In this document: piece after piece, positions 11,798 through 22,369 of the stretch | Position numbering within the stretch: position 1 is the stretch's first letter | Layout: each line of letters starts with the position of its first letter | Origin: Orychophragmus violaceus | Taxonomy: Eukaryota; Streptophyta; Magnoliopsida; Brassicales; Brassicaceae | NCBI GenBank assembly: GCA_030180135.1 | Contig: CM058230.1 | Location: 14,013,082 to 14,077,081, forward strand | Reading direction: 5' to 3' | DNA length: 64,000 nt | Notes under the pieces: model-generated | Databases searched by the model: none | The model's input: only the letters and a program-made list of their open reading frames with translations | Told to the model about the DNA's origin: nothing | Program-made: the position numbers and the translations under genes

Positions 11798-12354
11798 ATG
11801 GATTTTGTTTATATGTCTCCTGAGAACCGCGATTCTTATATGCGGGAAATCCGTAAACGTGGTCGGGGGCATCTTCCTGTTCTTAACCCCTCTAGAGAAA
11901 ACCGTTCTCTTTGGTTTGAATACCATGCAAGCATTTTGGGCGCCATCAGTGGAATCATCGAGAATCATTGGTCGGGGAGCAACGTCGTGTATTACACAAT
12001 CCCTGACGACCTTAAAGCCGCATGGTTCAAACATTTTCTGGTAACTAATTATTCTTCTTATTGAATTTTTGTGAAGTCATTACTGATTTTTTATTATTTA
12101 ATTTACCATAACAGGATCACTACAATTTCACTCCTGAAAACCTGTTAAACGTCTGGCGGGAATTCCATAAGACTGCAAGACGTGTTTTCCAGACAAAAAT
12201 GCGCCGTTTGAAGTCACTTGCGGAAAATGGCGGAGAAAAACCGGAGTGGATCCCTGCAAGGTCATGGAACCGTATGAGCCGCAAGTGGAGACAAACTGAC
12301 GCAGAGAATTGGTTCGAGAACCAATTTCCGAATTATAATAACCGGACTATCTAA
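11798..12354 (+). CDS. Small Transposase_24-like protein of the CACTA element
   Basis: Two exons (11798-12040 and 12115-12354) join in phase to encode about 160 aa. The ATG at 11798 (MDFVYMS) is supported by the equivalent start (MNYVFLS) in the inverted copy at 6700. The product has an N-terminal block ending in WFKHFL and a second block with FTPENL, VFQTKMRR and WIPARSWNRM. This resembles the core of Transposase_24 (Ptta/En/Spm) proteins but lacks their long C-terminal part. Whether it is a truncated TNPA-like DNA-binding protein or a separate accessory factor is unknown. It is flanked by a CCGACGG cluster upstream and a tRNA-like module downstream. Confidence 0.75.
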
Positions 12355-12496
12355 GTGTAACCCTTTAATTAAAACAATAATGCTTGAAACTGAAATGTAC
12401 TGCGTTGTTTTTAATAATGAATTAATTGAAAGTTCGTTTTCAAAATAGTGCATGTCCTCATATTATTAACGCTGTATGAACATAGCAATTAGTAAC

Positions 12497-12562
12497 ATCG
12501 GCACACTGGTTAAGGTACGACATAAACATCAAAAGGGCGCAGGTTCGAATCCTGCTAGCGCA
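12497..12562 (+). other. tRNA-like Pol III module C
   Basis: An A-box-like CGGCACACTGG (12499-12509) is followed after 32 nt by an exact B-box core GGTTCGAATCC (12542-12552). A perfect 5-bp T-arm (GCAGG/CCTGC) with the TTCGAAT loop is present. A TTTTT run follows at 12563, then a CCGACGG palindrome (12573-12619). It lies about 145 bp after the small gene's stop codon, same strand. The 5' acceptor strand does not pair with TAGCGCA, so a functional tRNA is unlikely. Confidence 0.6.
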
Positions 12563-12572
12563 TTTTTAATAA

Positions 12573-12760
12573 CCGACGGATTTCCGACGGTATTTATGTG
12601 TCCGTCGTAAATCCGTCGGAATATAAATTTTTACAAATTTTTTCGTTTTTGCGCCCAATCATTTTCATTTAACCGCCAAATGATTGGACCGACTCGGAAC
12701 CGACGGATTTCCGACAGAAATTTAATTGCCGTCGGAAATCCGTCGGTTTATAAAGAGATA
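12573..12760 (+). promoter_or_regulatory. Paired CCGACGG palindromes and TATA box of the large gene
   Basis: Two palindromes of CCGACGGATTTCCGA type (12573-12619 and 12700-12746) precede TATAAAG at 12749-12755. A CT-rich leader then leads into the first exon, with the start codon at 12901. The arrangement suggests that the subterminal-type motif acts as an upstream promoter element. Confidence 0.6.
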
Positions 12761-12900
12761 ATATCGATTAAACTTCTTCTTCCTCATTTTCTCTGCGATT
12801 TCTCTCTCTCTCTCCACCGCGAATCTCCGACTTCTCTCTGCTTTTTCTCGACGATTCCGGCCACCGACTTGCAATCCCCACCGCCCAACGCTATATAAAC

Positions 12901-15900
12901 ATGTAAGTTCCATTTCTAACCGATCAAAAATGGAAATTACATGATTTTTAGGATGTTAGAAGTTTCGATTTAGGATGCATGTAGTGATTAAGGTGTGTTA
13001 GATCTTAGATTATGGTCTGTGTACTTAGATTTGTAGAATTGTTGTGGTTTACAACTCCTTAATTTCATGTACAAGTAATGAATTTTTTTTTTTTTTGTAT
13101 AAATTTGTTCATAAAATTTTTTTTTTTGGTTTGTCATAATATTAAAATCGTTTTTTAAATTATTTGAAAACGTTTTTATTTTTGGTAGGTTTTTTTTATA
13201 AATTATATAACGTTTTTTAATTTTTATAGATTTGATCCTAATTATGAAAAATGTTTTTCAAATTTTAGATATGTTAAGCATATATTTTAAAAACTTTTTA
13301 TGATTTTTAAGATAAGAATTGTAATTATGGAAAAAAATTTTAGGGTTTTTAAAAATATTGCAGATTATTAAACATTTAATATATATATTTTTTAAATTTT
13401 TTAACAATATATAAGTATTTTTAACTAATTTTGAAAACTTTTTAGTTTCTTTAAAATGATATATTAGTTTTTTTAATTTTTTTGGAAGAAATGAAAACTT
13501 TATTTTGTGTATTGTAGGTCGTACGAGGAGTTCGAGGCTTTTTTGAGCCAGACCGATGGGTTGTTGCCGGGGAGCACTTCTCAGACTCCTGTGGCGACCA
13601 CATCGCATCCTCCACCTCAGACTGCTCCGACGAGATTGCCACCGCACCGTCGCTCTCGGTCGACTCAGGTTAGACCGACGCAGTCCGGGCCACAGCAGTC
13701 TATCCATGCTGGCAGCGACTCTATGTCCAACGTCCAAGCAACCCCGGACGACGATGCGCCAGTGTTCTAAAATACGGCCAATACGGCCGTATATACACTG
13801 TATATACACTGTTCGGTAATGTACTGTATTGTATTTTAGTGTACGGTAGAGTTATACGGTTTTGACTTATACGGCCGTATTGATGGCGTTTATACGGACG
13901 TGTATACAGATACCGTATAAACAGCATTTTTTAATTAAATAAATTGAGCAAAAATAGAAATATATATATATATTTTTTTTTAAACCCCTAAGTGAATAAT
14001 TCTCTCATAGACATTAAACCACTACGCTTTGAGAAGAAGTTCTGCCGCTTACGATTCTTTGCTCTCTTTATTTGATCTCTTATATTAAATATCAGACTAT
14101 CAATTCATCATATACTCAAGCCATCATCGTCTTCCTCTCTATCATTACTCGTTAGTTCCCTTCTGGTTTGAAACAATTTTCTCTTCTCTCTTTACTCTCA
14201 TGTTACTCTGTTATTTATGATCTTTTTGTTTTATATTCTGTTTAGTTATCAACTTATCATCTAACGTTAGTTTTCTTTTGAAATATTGATTGTGAGTCTG
14301 ATGATGACTTAGTTGCTGATGGTGACTTGATTCTACAAGTAGATGGAGATGACGATTGTGAGGATTTGTGTTAGAGATTTTTTTGCTATTTAAATATTTT
14401 GGGTGAGAGAGTTGTGGACTCTTTAGCATTGTTGGAATCATTCTTTATTTTCTATTTGAAGTTTGAAGTTTTGTTTTTTATTTGAAGTGTTATTCTAGTT
14501 TTTTTCTCATATTAACTTACATACGGTACTAGTATTGAATTCGTATGACATACATTATATTCATTATATTTGTATATATATTATATATATATAATTATTA
14601 AATATACAAATATATCTACTGTATATACTACGTATATACGTCCGTATATACGTCTAGGTGCTATACAGTGGTCGACCGTCCGGCTAGCGTATAGCGTATT
14701 TTAGAACACTGCGATGCGCCAGCGACGATTGCACCGGAGATAGAGTTGCTGGTGGAACAGCCAGGGCGGGAGACGTTGAAACGGCTCCATCCGGATCCGT
14801 TTAACAACCCCGGGACGACTTGGTCAGTATTTTTTAACTTTAATAATTAAATTTTTTTCTTTTTAATATTATGTAAACCGTTTGTATAATTGACCAATTT
14901 TTTATGAACTATTACAGGTTCACTATCACGTCCTCCAAGATCACCAAGTCTATTTTAGCAATGATGTGTAGCATGCTCCGTCATCCGTACCCGCAGTACG
15001 CGAAAATGCCAAGGTCCGAGCAGCATAACTGGTTCCGGGCATTTGCGGTACGTACACTTATATTCAGTTTATATCAAAGTTTTATTTTTTTAATCCATGC
15101 TAACGTTAATCTTTTTTTTTTTAAAGCAAGAATACACTTGGGACAGGCACCGTACGTCCCAAGTGGAGAAGGCTTTCCACAAGAAGGCACGGTCCCATTA
15201 CACTCATGTCATCAACGAGTGGAAGCAGAAGTGGGTCCTGAAGGAAGACCCGAAGGGAGTCAACCCATCGCTGATTGAAGGGTTGAGCCACCACTGGATC
15301 AAGCCCACTACTGCAGCAGATTCGGCGATGCATTCCCAGAACCGCAAGAGCGAGAGGGGCGGTATGGGACAGGCGACTCATAACGCGGGAGCTAAGAGCA
15401 CCGCACAACGAAAAATTGAATTTGTAAGTATTGCTTTATTCAATAGTGTTATTTCTTGGATTTGACTCACCGTTTTTATAATGTGCAGAAAGAAAAAACA
15501 GGGAAGGATCCAAATTTTCTTGAACTTACCCAGGAGGTCCACACGAACAAGTTCACCGGTCAGATCCAGGACCCGCTCGCTCGGAGAATCGTCGAATCAG
15601 CAAAGAGGCGGGTTGACGAGGTCCAGACTCATTTATCCGAGGAGGTCGGTTCGACGGAGGGGGTAGTACCGTCACAAAGGATCAACGAGATCTTTCTTGA
15701 GGTAAATTCGTTTGTTTACTCAAAATTTAAATAGATGTTTTGTTTATTTTAATTGTTTCACTAATATTTGTTACTATACTTCGCAGGAAACGCAACGCAG
15801 GAAGGGGCGTGTTTTCGGTTTAGGAAACATGGGGGAAGACTCCACTCCGCATTCACGCTTCCGACCTGAGAGCGACGTCTTCGCCGAGGCTCTGCGCGAG

Positions 15901-16173
15901 AAAGATGCTGAAATTGCAGCTCTCAAGGACACCTTTGAAGCTCGGATACGAGAGGAAAGGGTCGAGAATGAAAGAAAGATGGCGGAGATGCAAGCACGGA
16001 TCTTGAACTACATCCAGTTTGGCGGACCTCCTCCAGGACAAGAATTGGGCGGGACTGAGCGTGCAGCGGGACCAGGAGCGGGAACGGGAACGGGAGCTTC
16101 AGCTACGGGTTCTGTTCAGGGGTTGGGAACGGGATTCGGACCCGGAAACGTCCCGGATCCCAATGTTATGTAA
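12901..16173 (+). pseudogene. Full-length Transposase_24-like (TNPA-type) gene, interrupted by hAT
   Basis: The start codon is split by an intron: AT ends at 12902 and G begins exon 2 at 13518. Exon 2 runs to 14822 but is broken by a hAT element at 13760-14711. Further exons are 14918-15047, 15127-15423, 15489-15701 and 15787-16173. All phases agree, and about 457 codons would remain without the insertion. The protein has a Pro/Thr-rich N-terminus, a Transposase_24 core (WFTITSSKITKSI, WFRAFAQEYTWD, HYTHVINEWKQKW, RKSERGGMG) and a coiled-coil C-terminus (about 15870-16000) with a Gly-rich tail. Family members are thought to bind the subterminal motifs. With the insertion the frame ends two codons into the hAT, so a truncated product is expected unless the element is spliced out or excises. 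Confidence 0.85.
13760..14711. mobile_element. Non-autonomous hAT element nested in the CACTA gene
   Basis: The ends are perfect 17-bp inverted repeats, CAGTGTTCTAAAATACG at 13760 and its complement ending at 14711. They are flanked by a perfect 8-bp target duplication CGATGCGC (13752-13759, 14712-14719). The 952-bp interior has no transposase ORF and contains palindromic ATATACGGCCGTATATA-like strings. The insertion lies in exon 2 of the Transposase_24-like gene. Confidence 0.95.
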
Positions 16174-16320
16174 ATTTTAAAAACACTTTTATTTTATAAA
16201 TTTAATACAAATTTTTTAAAATATTTCGTATATAAAATTTTTATAAAAATAATTGATTATAAAATAATATATATAAAATATATATTAAATATATTATTTA
16301 AAAAAAATAATATTTTCATA

Positions 16321-16883
16321 TCCGTCGGAAAAAACCGTCGGAAAATATCCGTCGGTAAACCGTCGGTTAAGCCGTCGGTCCTACCTGTCGGAATACTCTC
16401 GGTAATCTACCGTCGGTTTACCGTCGGTTAAAAACCGTCGGTTTACCGTCGGTTACGAACCGTCGGTAAACCGTCGGTAAACAACCGTCGGTAAACCGTC
16501 GGTTAGCAACCGTCGGTAAACCGTCGGTTAGCAACCGTCGGTAAACCGTCGGTTAGAAACCGTCGGTAAACCGTCGTATAGAAACCGTCGGTAAACCGTC
16601 GGTTAGCAACCGTCGGTAAACCGTCGGTAAATTACCATCGGTTTGACGTCGGTTTTATTCTTATCGGTATATTGTCGGTTCGCCGTCGGTTTTTGTGTTG
16701 TCGGTAAGCCGTCGATTGCCTGTCGGAAAACTGTCGGAAAATATTGACGGTTTTCCGACGGATTGTTTTTTCCGACGCCCTGGAACCGACGGATTTGTCC
16801 TGTCGGAATACCATCAGAAAACGCCTTTTCCGACGGTATACCGACGATTAAGTCCGTCGGTTCCCGGCTGTTTTCTTGCAGTG
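16321..16883 (+). repeat. CACTA 3' subterminal tandem array and terminal repeat
   Basis: More than thirty CCGTCGG-type motifs occur, mostly in one orientation. From about 16430 to 16640 they form a tandem array with a period near 25 bp (AACCGTCGGTAAACCGTCGG plus a short linker). The last 250 bp mix orientations before the terminal repeat. The 147 bp between the last gene's stop (16173) and this array are AT-rich and contain no tRNA-like module. Confidence 0.92.
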
Positions 16884-17120
16884 TATATGTTAAGAACTTA
16901 TTTCAAAAAGTGTAAGATACTTAATTTGGTATATAATTGATATAATTTTTTTTTTTAACTGCCAATGGTATAAAATTCGTTTAGAATACTATATTATCTT
17001 ATGTTAAGTTTTGGTTTTTTAGACTATTTTCTTTGACTTGAATTTATATTAATTATTATTTCTTAAATAAAAAATTATAAAGTAAGATAAATTTAGTAAA
17101 ACAGGGTTAATACATGCATT
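16884..17120. other. AT-rich flank of the CACTA element
   Basis: No feature is recognised beyond the TAT target duplication at its left edge. Confidence 0.5.
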
Positions 17121-17727
17121 TAGAGCTGTCAATTCAGAAATTAAGATAAAACCGCTATATGCAGTCTTAAGCGGTTTGGTACTTGCGGTTTATAGACTTT
17201 ACCGCGGATTCAGAAAAAAATTTAAATATTAAAATTAAAATAAATCTTTTCAACTATTTTATTTCTATGATTTTAAGGATTCACCACACCAGAAGACACA
17301 ACACAATCACGAAAGGCTCGAATTTTTTTTTTGCTTTCAAACTCACGAAGTTATTTCTCAGTTCAGTTTGCTACTTGATACTATTTTAGTTTACTTGTTT
17401 TTGAAGTTTACTTTTCCATTACGAGATACTTTTTCTATTCCTTTGAATTTTCTCTTTTAATTTTTAAATTACAACTTTGTTTTTATTTATGATTATCGTC
17501 ATCAAGCTATAGACTTATAGTTACTTATTATGGCTTCTAAGATTTTTTTTAATTAAAATATTAATCTGCGGATCGATCCGGATATCCGAAAACCTTAAAC
17601 GGTTTGGATTGGGATTTTTATTTTTAGTAACACAGTCCGTCGCGGACCAGTCCGCCAAAATCCCCAAAACATAAAACCGATGCGGACCGACTGATAATCC
17701 GCGGATTAATCCGAATTGACAGTACTA
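17121..17727. mobile_element. Non-autonomous hAT-like element
   Basis: The left end TAGAGCTGTCAATTC and the right end GAATTGACAGTACTA are near-complementary inverted repeats of the TAG..TGTCAA type common in hAT elements. Both flanks contain ATGCAT (17114-17119 and 17730-17735), a possible imperfect target duplication. The 607-bp interior has CGCGGA/TCCGCGG-rich ends and no transposase. Confidence 0.65.
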
Positions 17728-18085
17728 TGATGCATTATACACATATGTTTTTTTTTAGAAATATAAATTGTAATTTTTTCTGAGAATTTAGGTATAAAAA
17801 TATTTTGTTTGTATTAATTTGGTTTATATTTTATATGAATAAAAATTTTAAGTGGTAATAATAATTATAATTTGATTTTATTTTAAAATATGTGTAATAA
17901 GTTCTGATTAAATATTTCTCAATCTTTTACATGTTAATGTTCTTTGAAAACATGTTTCAAATCACATTAGATAAGTGAAGTAAAAATAAATAAAAGTTAT
18001 ACTTATTAGGTGAATACACGGTCATTGGTGATATTTTGGCGATGTTTTGGCAGTGTTTTTTCTTTGCAGTTCCCACCACTCCGGT
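17728..18085. other. AT-rich spacer
   Basis: No gene or repeat is recognised. Confidence 0.5.
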
Positions 18086-18089
18086 GCAA

Positions 18090-18980
18090 TGGAAGATATT
18101 GATCTCGGTGCAGATGACGAACCGATTGCTCTCCCACAAATGTTATTAACCAAGCAGCCAATTAAAACCGCTTCATTGTGATGGGAAAACCAATGATTCC
18201 GAGACATCAAAATCTGAGATCAATCATTTCAAACCTTCTGAGAAGTAGGGGTCTTTGAGGTCATGTTCATGGACGTATTATTACGGGTGGACGGTTCCAA
18301 ATTGTATTTCCCACAGAAGAGACAATGGAGAATATTCTAAATCGTGGTCCTTAGGCCTTTTACGGATCACATGCTTGCGCTGTAATCCATATATGGATCC
18401 TGAAAGTTTGAATTTCATCCCCTTTTGGATATAGATCAGCATCCTTCTGCAGTACACGAACCAAGAGGTGGTGGATTATACTGAACGAGCAATGGTGCAT
18501 CCAAATGGAATTTTTTTTATGGATGTGGATTAAGACTCTGAGGCTGCAGCAAGAGTGGAGTATGACAGGGTGAGAATCAACTGGGACATCCGTAGGCCAT
18601 TACATTTTTCGAGATATTTTCAATTCACTGGTGGCGTTAACACTTTACTACGTTTTCACTACGAAATGTTAAAGAGTTTTCTATGAAGTGTGTGACCTTA
18701 TCACATATAACTCATGAAATTGTCTAATCCAGAATGGAGAAAAGACTATTCAATGGAGATAGTGATGAAGGCCGTCCAAAATATGGTAATGGTCCAAATA
18801 ATGATGGTTACCATCATCGCAATGTTCAAATACATGAAATCAACGATGAGGAATCATAACAACTTGCTAACCAAGGAGTTGTGCAAGGTACAAATGGAGC
18901 GAATGGTACTAATCCGACAGCTGAGATACATTATGATGATGAAGAAATAGAGGAATCAAAACTAGATGATACTTCTATGT
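18090..18980 (+). pseudogene. DUF4283 / LINE ORF1-like relic
   Basis: Starting MEDIDLG, the broken frames read RHQNLRSIISNLL, GRFQIVFPTEETMENILNRGP, then RRPLHFSRYFQFTGG and NTLLRFHYEML. This is the order seen in plant DUF4283 / zinc-knuckle proteins of LINE ORF1 type. Several stops and frameshifts interrupt it, and the cysteine knuckle is lost in a TGA after the FHYE block. It is probably the remnant of an old LINE or of a gene derived from one. It ends just before the Gypsy LTR. Confidence 0.7.
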
Positions 18981-19024
18981 AAGAAGCAGCTGGTTTTCAT
19001 GAAGGAGAGGAGAGATACATCATG

Positions 19025-20829
19025 TGTAATACCCTGTATCACTAAATTGGTCAACGGGTAGCAGAAAGTCAACAAGGGGCATTTTCGTGATTTGCGGAAG
19101 ATGAGGGATATTTTGGTAATTTTACCAAAATACGAGCCGGAAGCTAAGACGGACCAAATGTTATTATTTTTAAACAAAGAAAATATTTAGAAGACCAAAA
19201 ATGGTGGAAACGGACCGTAAATAAGTTTTTCGGACTATCGCGAAAGGAAACTGATGTAACCGACAAAACTTGTAAAATTCATAACGGGAGCTACGGATGT
19301 CCGACTGAGTTGAAGCGAATTTATAAATGCTTCTAAAGGAGTATAATATTTTAAAAAGAATCTTAGAATATTTATTTCAGAGGCTACGGGGTTCTAAATA
19401 TTTTTTAACGGGATATCGGGAATAGAAACCGACAAAACCGAGAAAAAGACGGAAACGCCTCTAAAGGCCACAACAAATTATGAAATTTTGACCACAGCTC
19501 CATTAAAATATTTAGAAGCTATTGTTAAAAGGATTCAGATATATTTGAATCCTATATTAAGTTTTTAATTTTTGGTCATTAAAAGGTAATTAAGGACTAA
19601 AATTTCAAAATAAAATCAAAGGAGCTTGGGCATGGTTCAGGCTGATCAGAGCTGATATATGAAGTTATTTTAGACCTAATTCAAGCCCATTAATTGGCTT
19701 GGGACACGAAAATCCTGCAAGAAAAAAGAAGAGGCCTTGTGAGTTTTGGTACGATGAATCTACAAAAATTTATTGGCCCAAACCCAAGGGGCTTTTAGAT
19801 GGGCTTTACAGGTGTAAGATGAATGTTAAAATGAGGTGTTTCTGGCCAACACCTGGTGAGAAGGCGTGGCATAAGATGGTAGAAGCGAGGAGACAAATGG
19901 AGGGTGGAGATCACTCCACTTTTGCTATAAAAAGAGGCCTCGACACCTCTCGTTCTTCATACCAAAAACTCTCAAAGAAAAGAGTAAGTAAAGAAGAGAG
20001 AAATAAGAGAGGGAGAAGGGAGGAATAAGAAGAAGAAGGAGGTGGAGAGAAGAAGAAGGAGGAGGAAGAAGGAGCCGGAGGAAGAGAAGAAGAAGAAGAA
20101 GCCGGAGGAGGAAGAAGAAGAAGAAAGAGAGAGAGAGAGAGAAGATGAAGCTTGAAGAAGGATAAGAAGATGGATAGAAGGAGAAGCGTGGGATAAGAAT
20201 AAGAGAGAGAACCGTAGGAAAGATAGAACCAGAGGAGAGAGAGAAGGAGGGAAAGAGGAGAGAGAAGATGAGAATGGTCCAGAGACTCGATCAGAATCAC
20301 CAAGGTCAACGGTACGGTCAAGTGCGGGTAAAGGTCGGGTCAAAGCAACGGTTCGGGGAAGGTTCGGGTTAGCGTAGGGTTCATGTCGGGTATCGTTGTT
20401 CTGCTAGTCCATCAATCCTTCCGTTCGTCGTCATAATAACACCGTGAGTCGGCTAAATTGTGTGATGCATTTAGTTAGAATCATATAGATCTGGAATTGA
20501 TAAACTATAGTTTATGTTGCATACCCGATTGATTGAATTGGTTAGAACGGCTAGGTTGATTAATAACTCAGTGAACTAATTAAATGGTTAGGTTAAGGGA
20601 TGCATGCTAGTTAGCTTATGTCCGTAATCATTGATAATTCGTTGATTGTTTGATTGGGTGTTGCATTAATTGATTGAAAGTTCGTCGATTGCTTGATTGG
20701 GTGATGCATACATATAAAACGGCATGCTAGGGCGCATAAACATATATAAATATTTAAGAACGTATCTAAAGGAATCTATATACGGGAAAGTATGAGTTGA
20801 ATAAAATACGGTTAAAAGACATAGCCCAC
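19025..20829 (+). mobile_element. Gypsy 5' LTR, left part (outer element)
   Basis: The LTR begins TGTAATACCC and its right part ends GGGCGTTACA at 31036. The two are continuous once the nested element at 20830-29273 and one copy of its 5-bp target duplication are ignored, giving an LTR of about 3.6 kb. A TATA box (TATAAAAAG, 19926) precedes a long purine-rich GA/GAAG tract (about 19975-20270), likely in the transcript leader. The left flank cannot be tested for a target duplication because the element's other end is missing. Confidence 0.75.
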
Positions 20830-21895
20830 TGTGAGAGTCGAAACTCACACAGTCAAAACTTGTAGAGAAAACTTTTAGGGAACAAAAACTTTCAGGGAAC
20901 AACCACTAAACTAGCAAACCGGGAGGACGTTTTATTGATTAGAAGTCGAAAAGAGTACAAAGATCGAAAAGAGAGTAAAGGAATCGGAAAGAAAGTACAA
21001 AATAACTCTGAAAACAGCTAAGAGAAATTGCTAAGTTCTTAAGTCTAATTCTAGGGTTTTTCGCTCGGCCTTTCTCGTCTGGCCTCTCCTTCATTTTATA
21101 GCTTCGGTTCGTCGGCTTCTGAGAATATTTCCGCAGGATTTGCAGAAATCTTCCTGTTCTTATCTTTTTCCTTTTCTCGCTAAAATGTACATTTCTATCT
21201 CGGATTTTCCTTTTTCCAATTTATTTCTTTACTTCTTCATCTTTCCGCGGCTTGACTCGTTTGCTGGATGGGCCGAGATTTGGACGTTCTGAGTCCGTTA
21301 ACGTATCAACTCACTTATTTGGTTTAGAGTTTATCGTATGCTTGGGCCCAAGTTCCCATTTCTCTCAATCTCGATCCATCAGCCCAAATCATCGGTCCAG
21401 GAGCGCATGGGATGATGTTTCCGAAGGTGGGTTGCGACAAGTTATGCGTATCGGCAAATGTTTGGTTGTCCGTTCGGAAGGTTTAGCTCGGAAAACCAGA
21501 AATGGTTTAGCTCGGAAATCCGAGATAGTTCAGCTCAAAGGTTCAACTCGGGATTTCCGGAAGGACAACTCATGATCAAGATCGAGACGGGGATGGGTTT
21601 AGATCCGAGCTGGTTCAGCTCGGTTTTCTAGGCTGGTCCAGCTCGTCCTTTGCTTTGTTTGGATGTTCCGTCGATCCGTAGTTCCTGTTGGAAGATATGT
21701 TCGTCCGATTATGATGTCGTCTATTTCGCCGAAACCATTTCTCCGATAAATCATTTAGGTGACATTATCGGCATTTCGTACAACTTTGTCATTTATACGA
21801 AATCTTGAACGTCTAATTCAAACACTCGCTCGTGCCCGACTGCTTGATTCTCTCTTCGGCTATTGTTTTCGTCGAGGAGGTTTTTGACCTCAACA
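20830..21895 (-). repeat. 3' LTR of the nested Tat-like element
   Basis: 1,066 bp, nearly identical to 28209-29273 with scattered single-base differences. It carries a minus-strand TATA-like CTATAAAATG and several AGCTCGG-rich strings. + strand ORFs inside it (for example 21252-21575) are shadows, present in both LTRs. Confidence 0.92.
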
Positions 21896-22369
21896 GTTAG
21901 CCCCCAGCTCGTTATGTCCGAATGCGGTGATGACGAGGTTGTTTCATTTAGTCGAGGCGAAAACGATTGTCCGAGAGAGTTTCATCCGTTGCTATCGTCT
22001 TTGTGATAGCGGGTCGTATAAAGCATCACCTTTCAGTCACAACCACTTCCTCCATGCCGAGATATTTGGTATCACGCCTACTCATGGGCTGTTTTGTTAT
22101 GATTTGTTCGGGCACGCTTGCGACAACATGAATGAAAAGTGATCATTTTGAAATTCCATGCCTTGGTGAATTCTATAAATGTTTATTTCTCCATTCCTCA
22201 CTTCTTACTCCTCTCTCTCCAAAGATAATAACCAAAAGGTAACTTCTCTCTCTAGCTCCTTTTTATTTCTTTATAAGTTTTGTTAAGACTTCTAACTTTG
22301 TTCTTGTGAATTAGAGGCTTTAGATCTTTTTGAGCCTGAATTTCTTGTTCGATAGTGTTTTCGACTAAG

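Larger units (their letters stand above)
5714..16883 (+). mobile_element. Complete CACTA (En/Spm) DNA transposon, about 11.2 kb
   Basis: The element starts CACTGCAAGAAAACA (5714-5728) and ends TGTTTTCTTGCAGTG (16869-16883), perfect 15-bp inverted repeats. The flanking 3 bp are TAT on both sides (5711-5713, 16884-16886), the 3-bp target duplication typical of CACTA. Both ends carry dense CCGACGG/CCGTCGG subterminal motifs. The interior encodes a tnp2-type transposase and Transposase_24-like proteins. Intact ends, matching target duplication and an unbroken transposase gene suggest fairly recent insertion. A 952-bp hAT element (13760-14711) is nested in the last gene, so this copy may be partly disabled. 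Confidence 0.96.

Noticed and set aside
11021..12562. Functional tRNA genes at the tRNA-like modules
   Set aside because: B box and T-arm are good, but acceptor and anticodon stems do not pair by eye, so they are reported as tRNA-like only.
13258..13809. 183-codon minus-strand ORF
   Set aside because: It overlaps an exon and intron of the Transposase_24-like gene and part of the hAT element, and its product is Lys/Asn-rich from AT-rich DNA.
16430..16640. Regular short repeats with spacers, CRISPR-like at first sight
   Set aside because: The units are CCGTCGG subterminal repeats of a plant CACTA element, with repeated rather than unique spacers, in a eukaryotic genome.
19911..20343. Two long minus-strand ORFs rich in Ser and Leu
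   Set aside because: They are translations of the purine-rich GAAGAG tract in the Gypsy LTR.
21252..21575. 107-codon + strand ORF, also at 28630-28953
   Set aside because: Present in both LTRs of the Tat-like element, antisense to it, with no domain; a repeat shadow.
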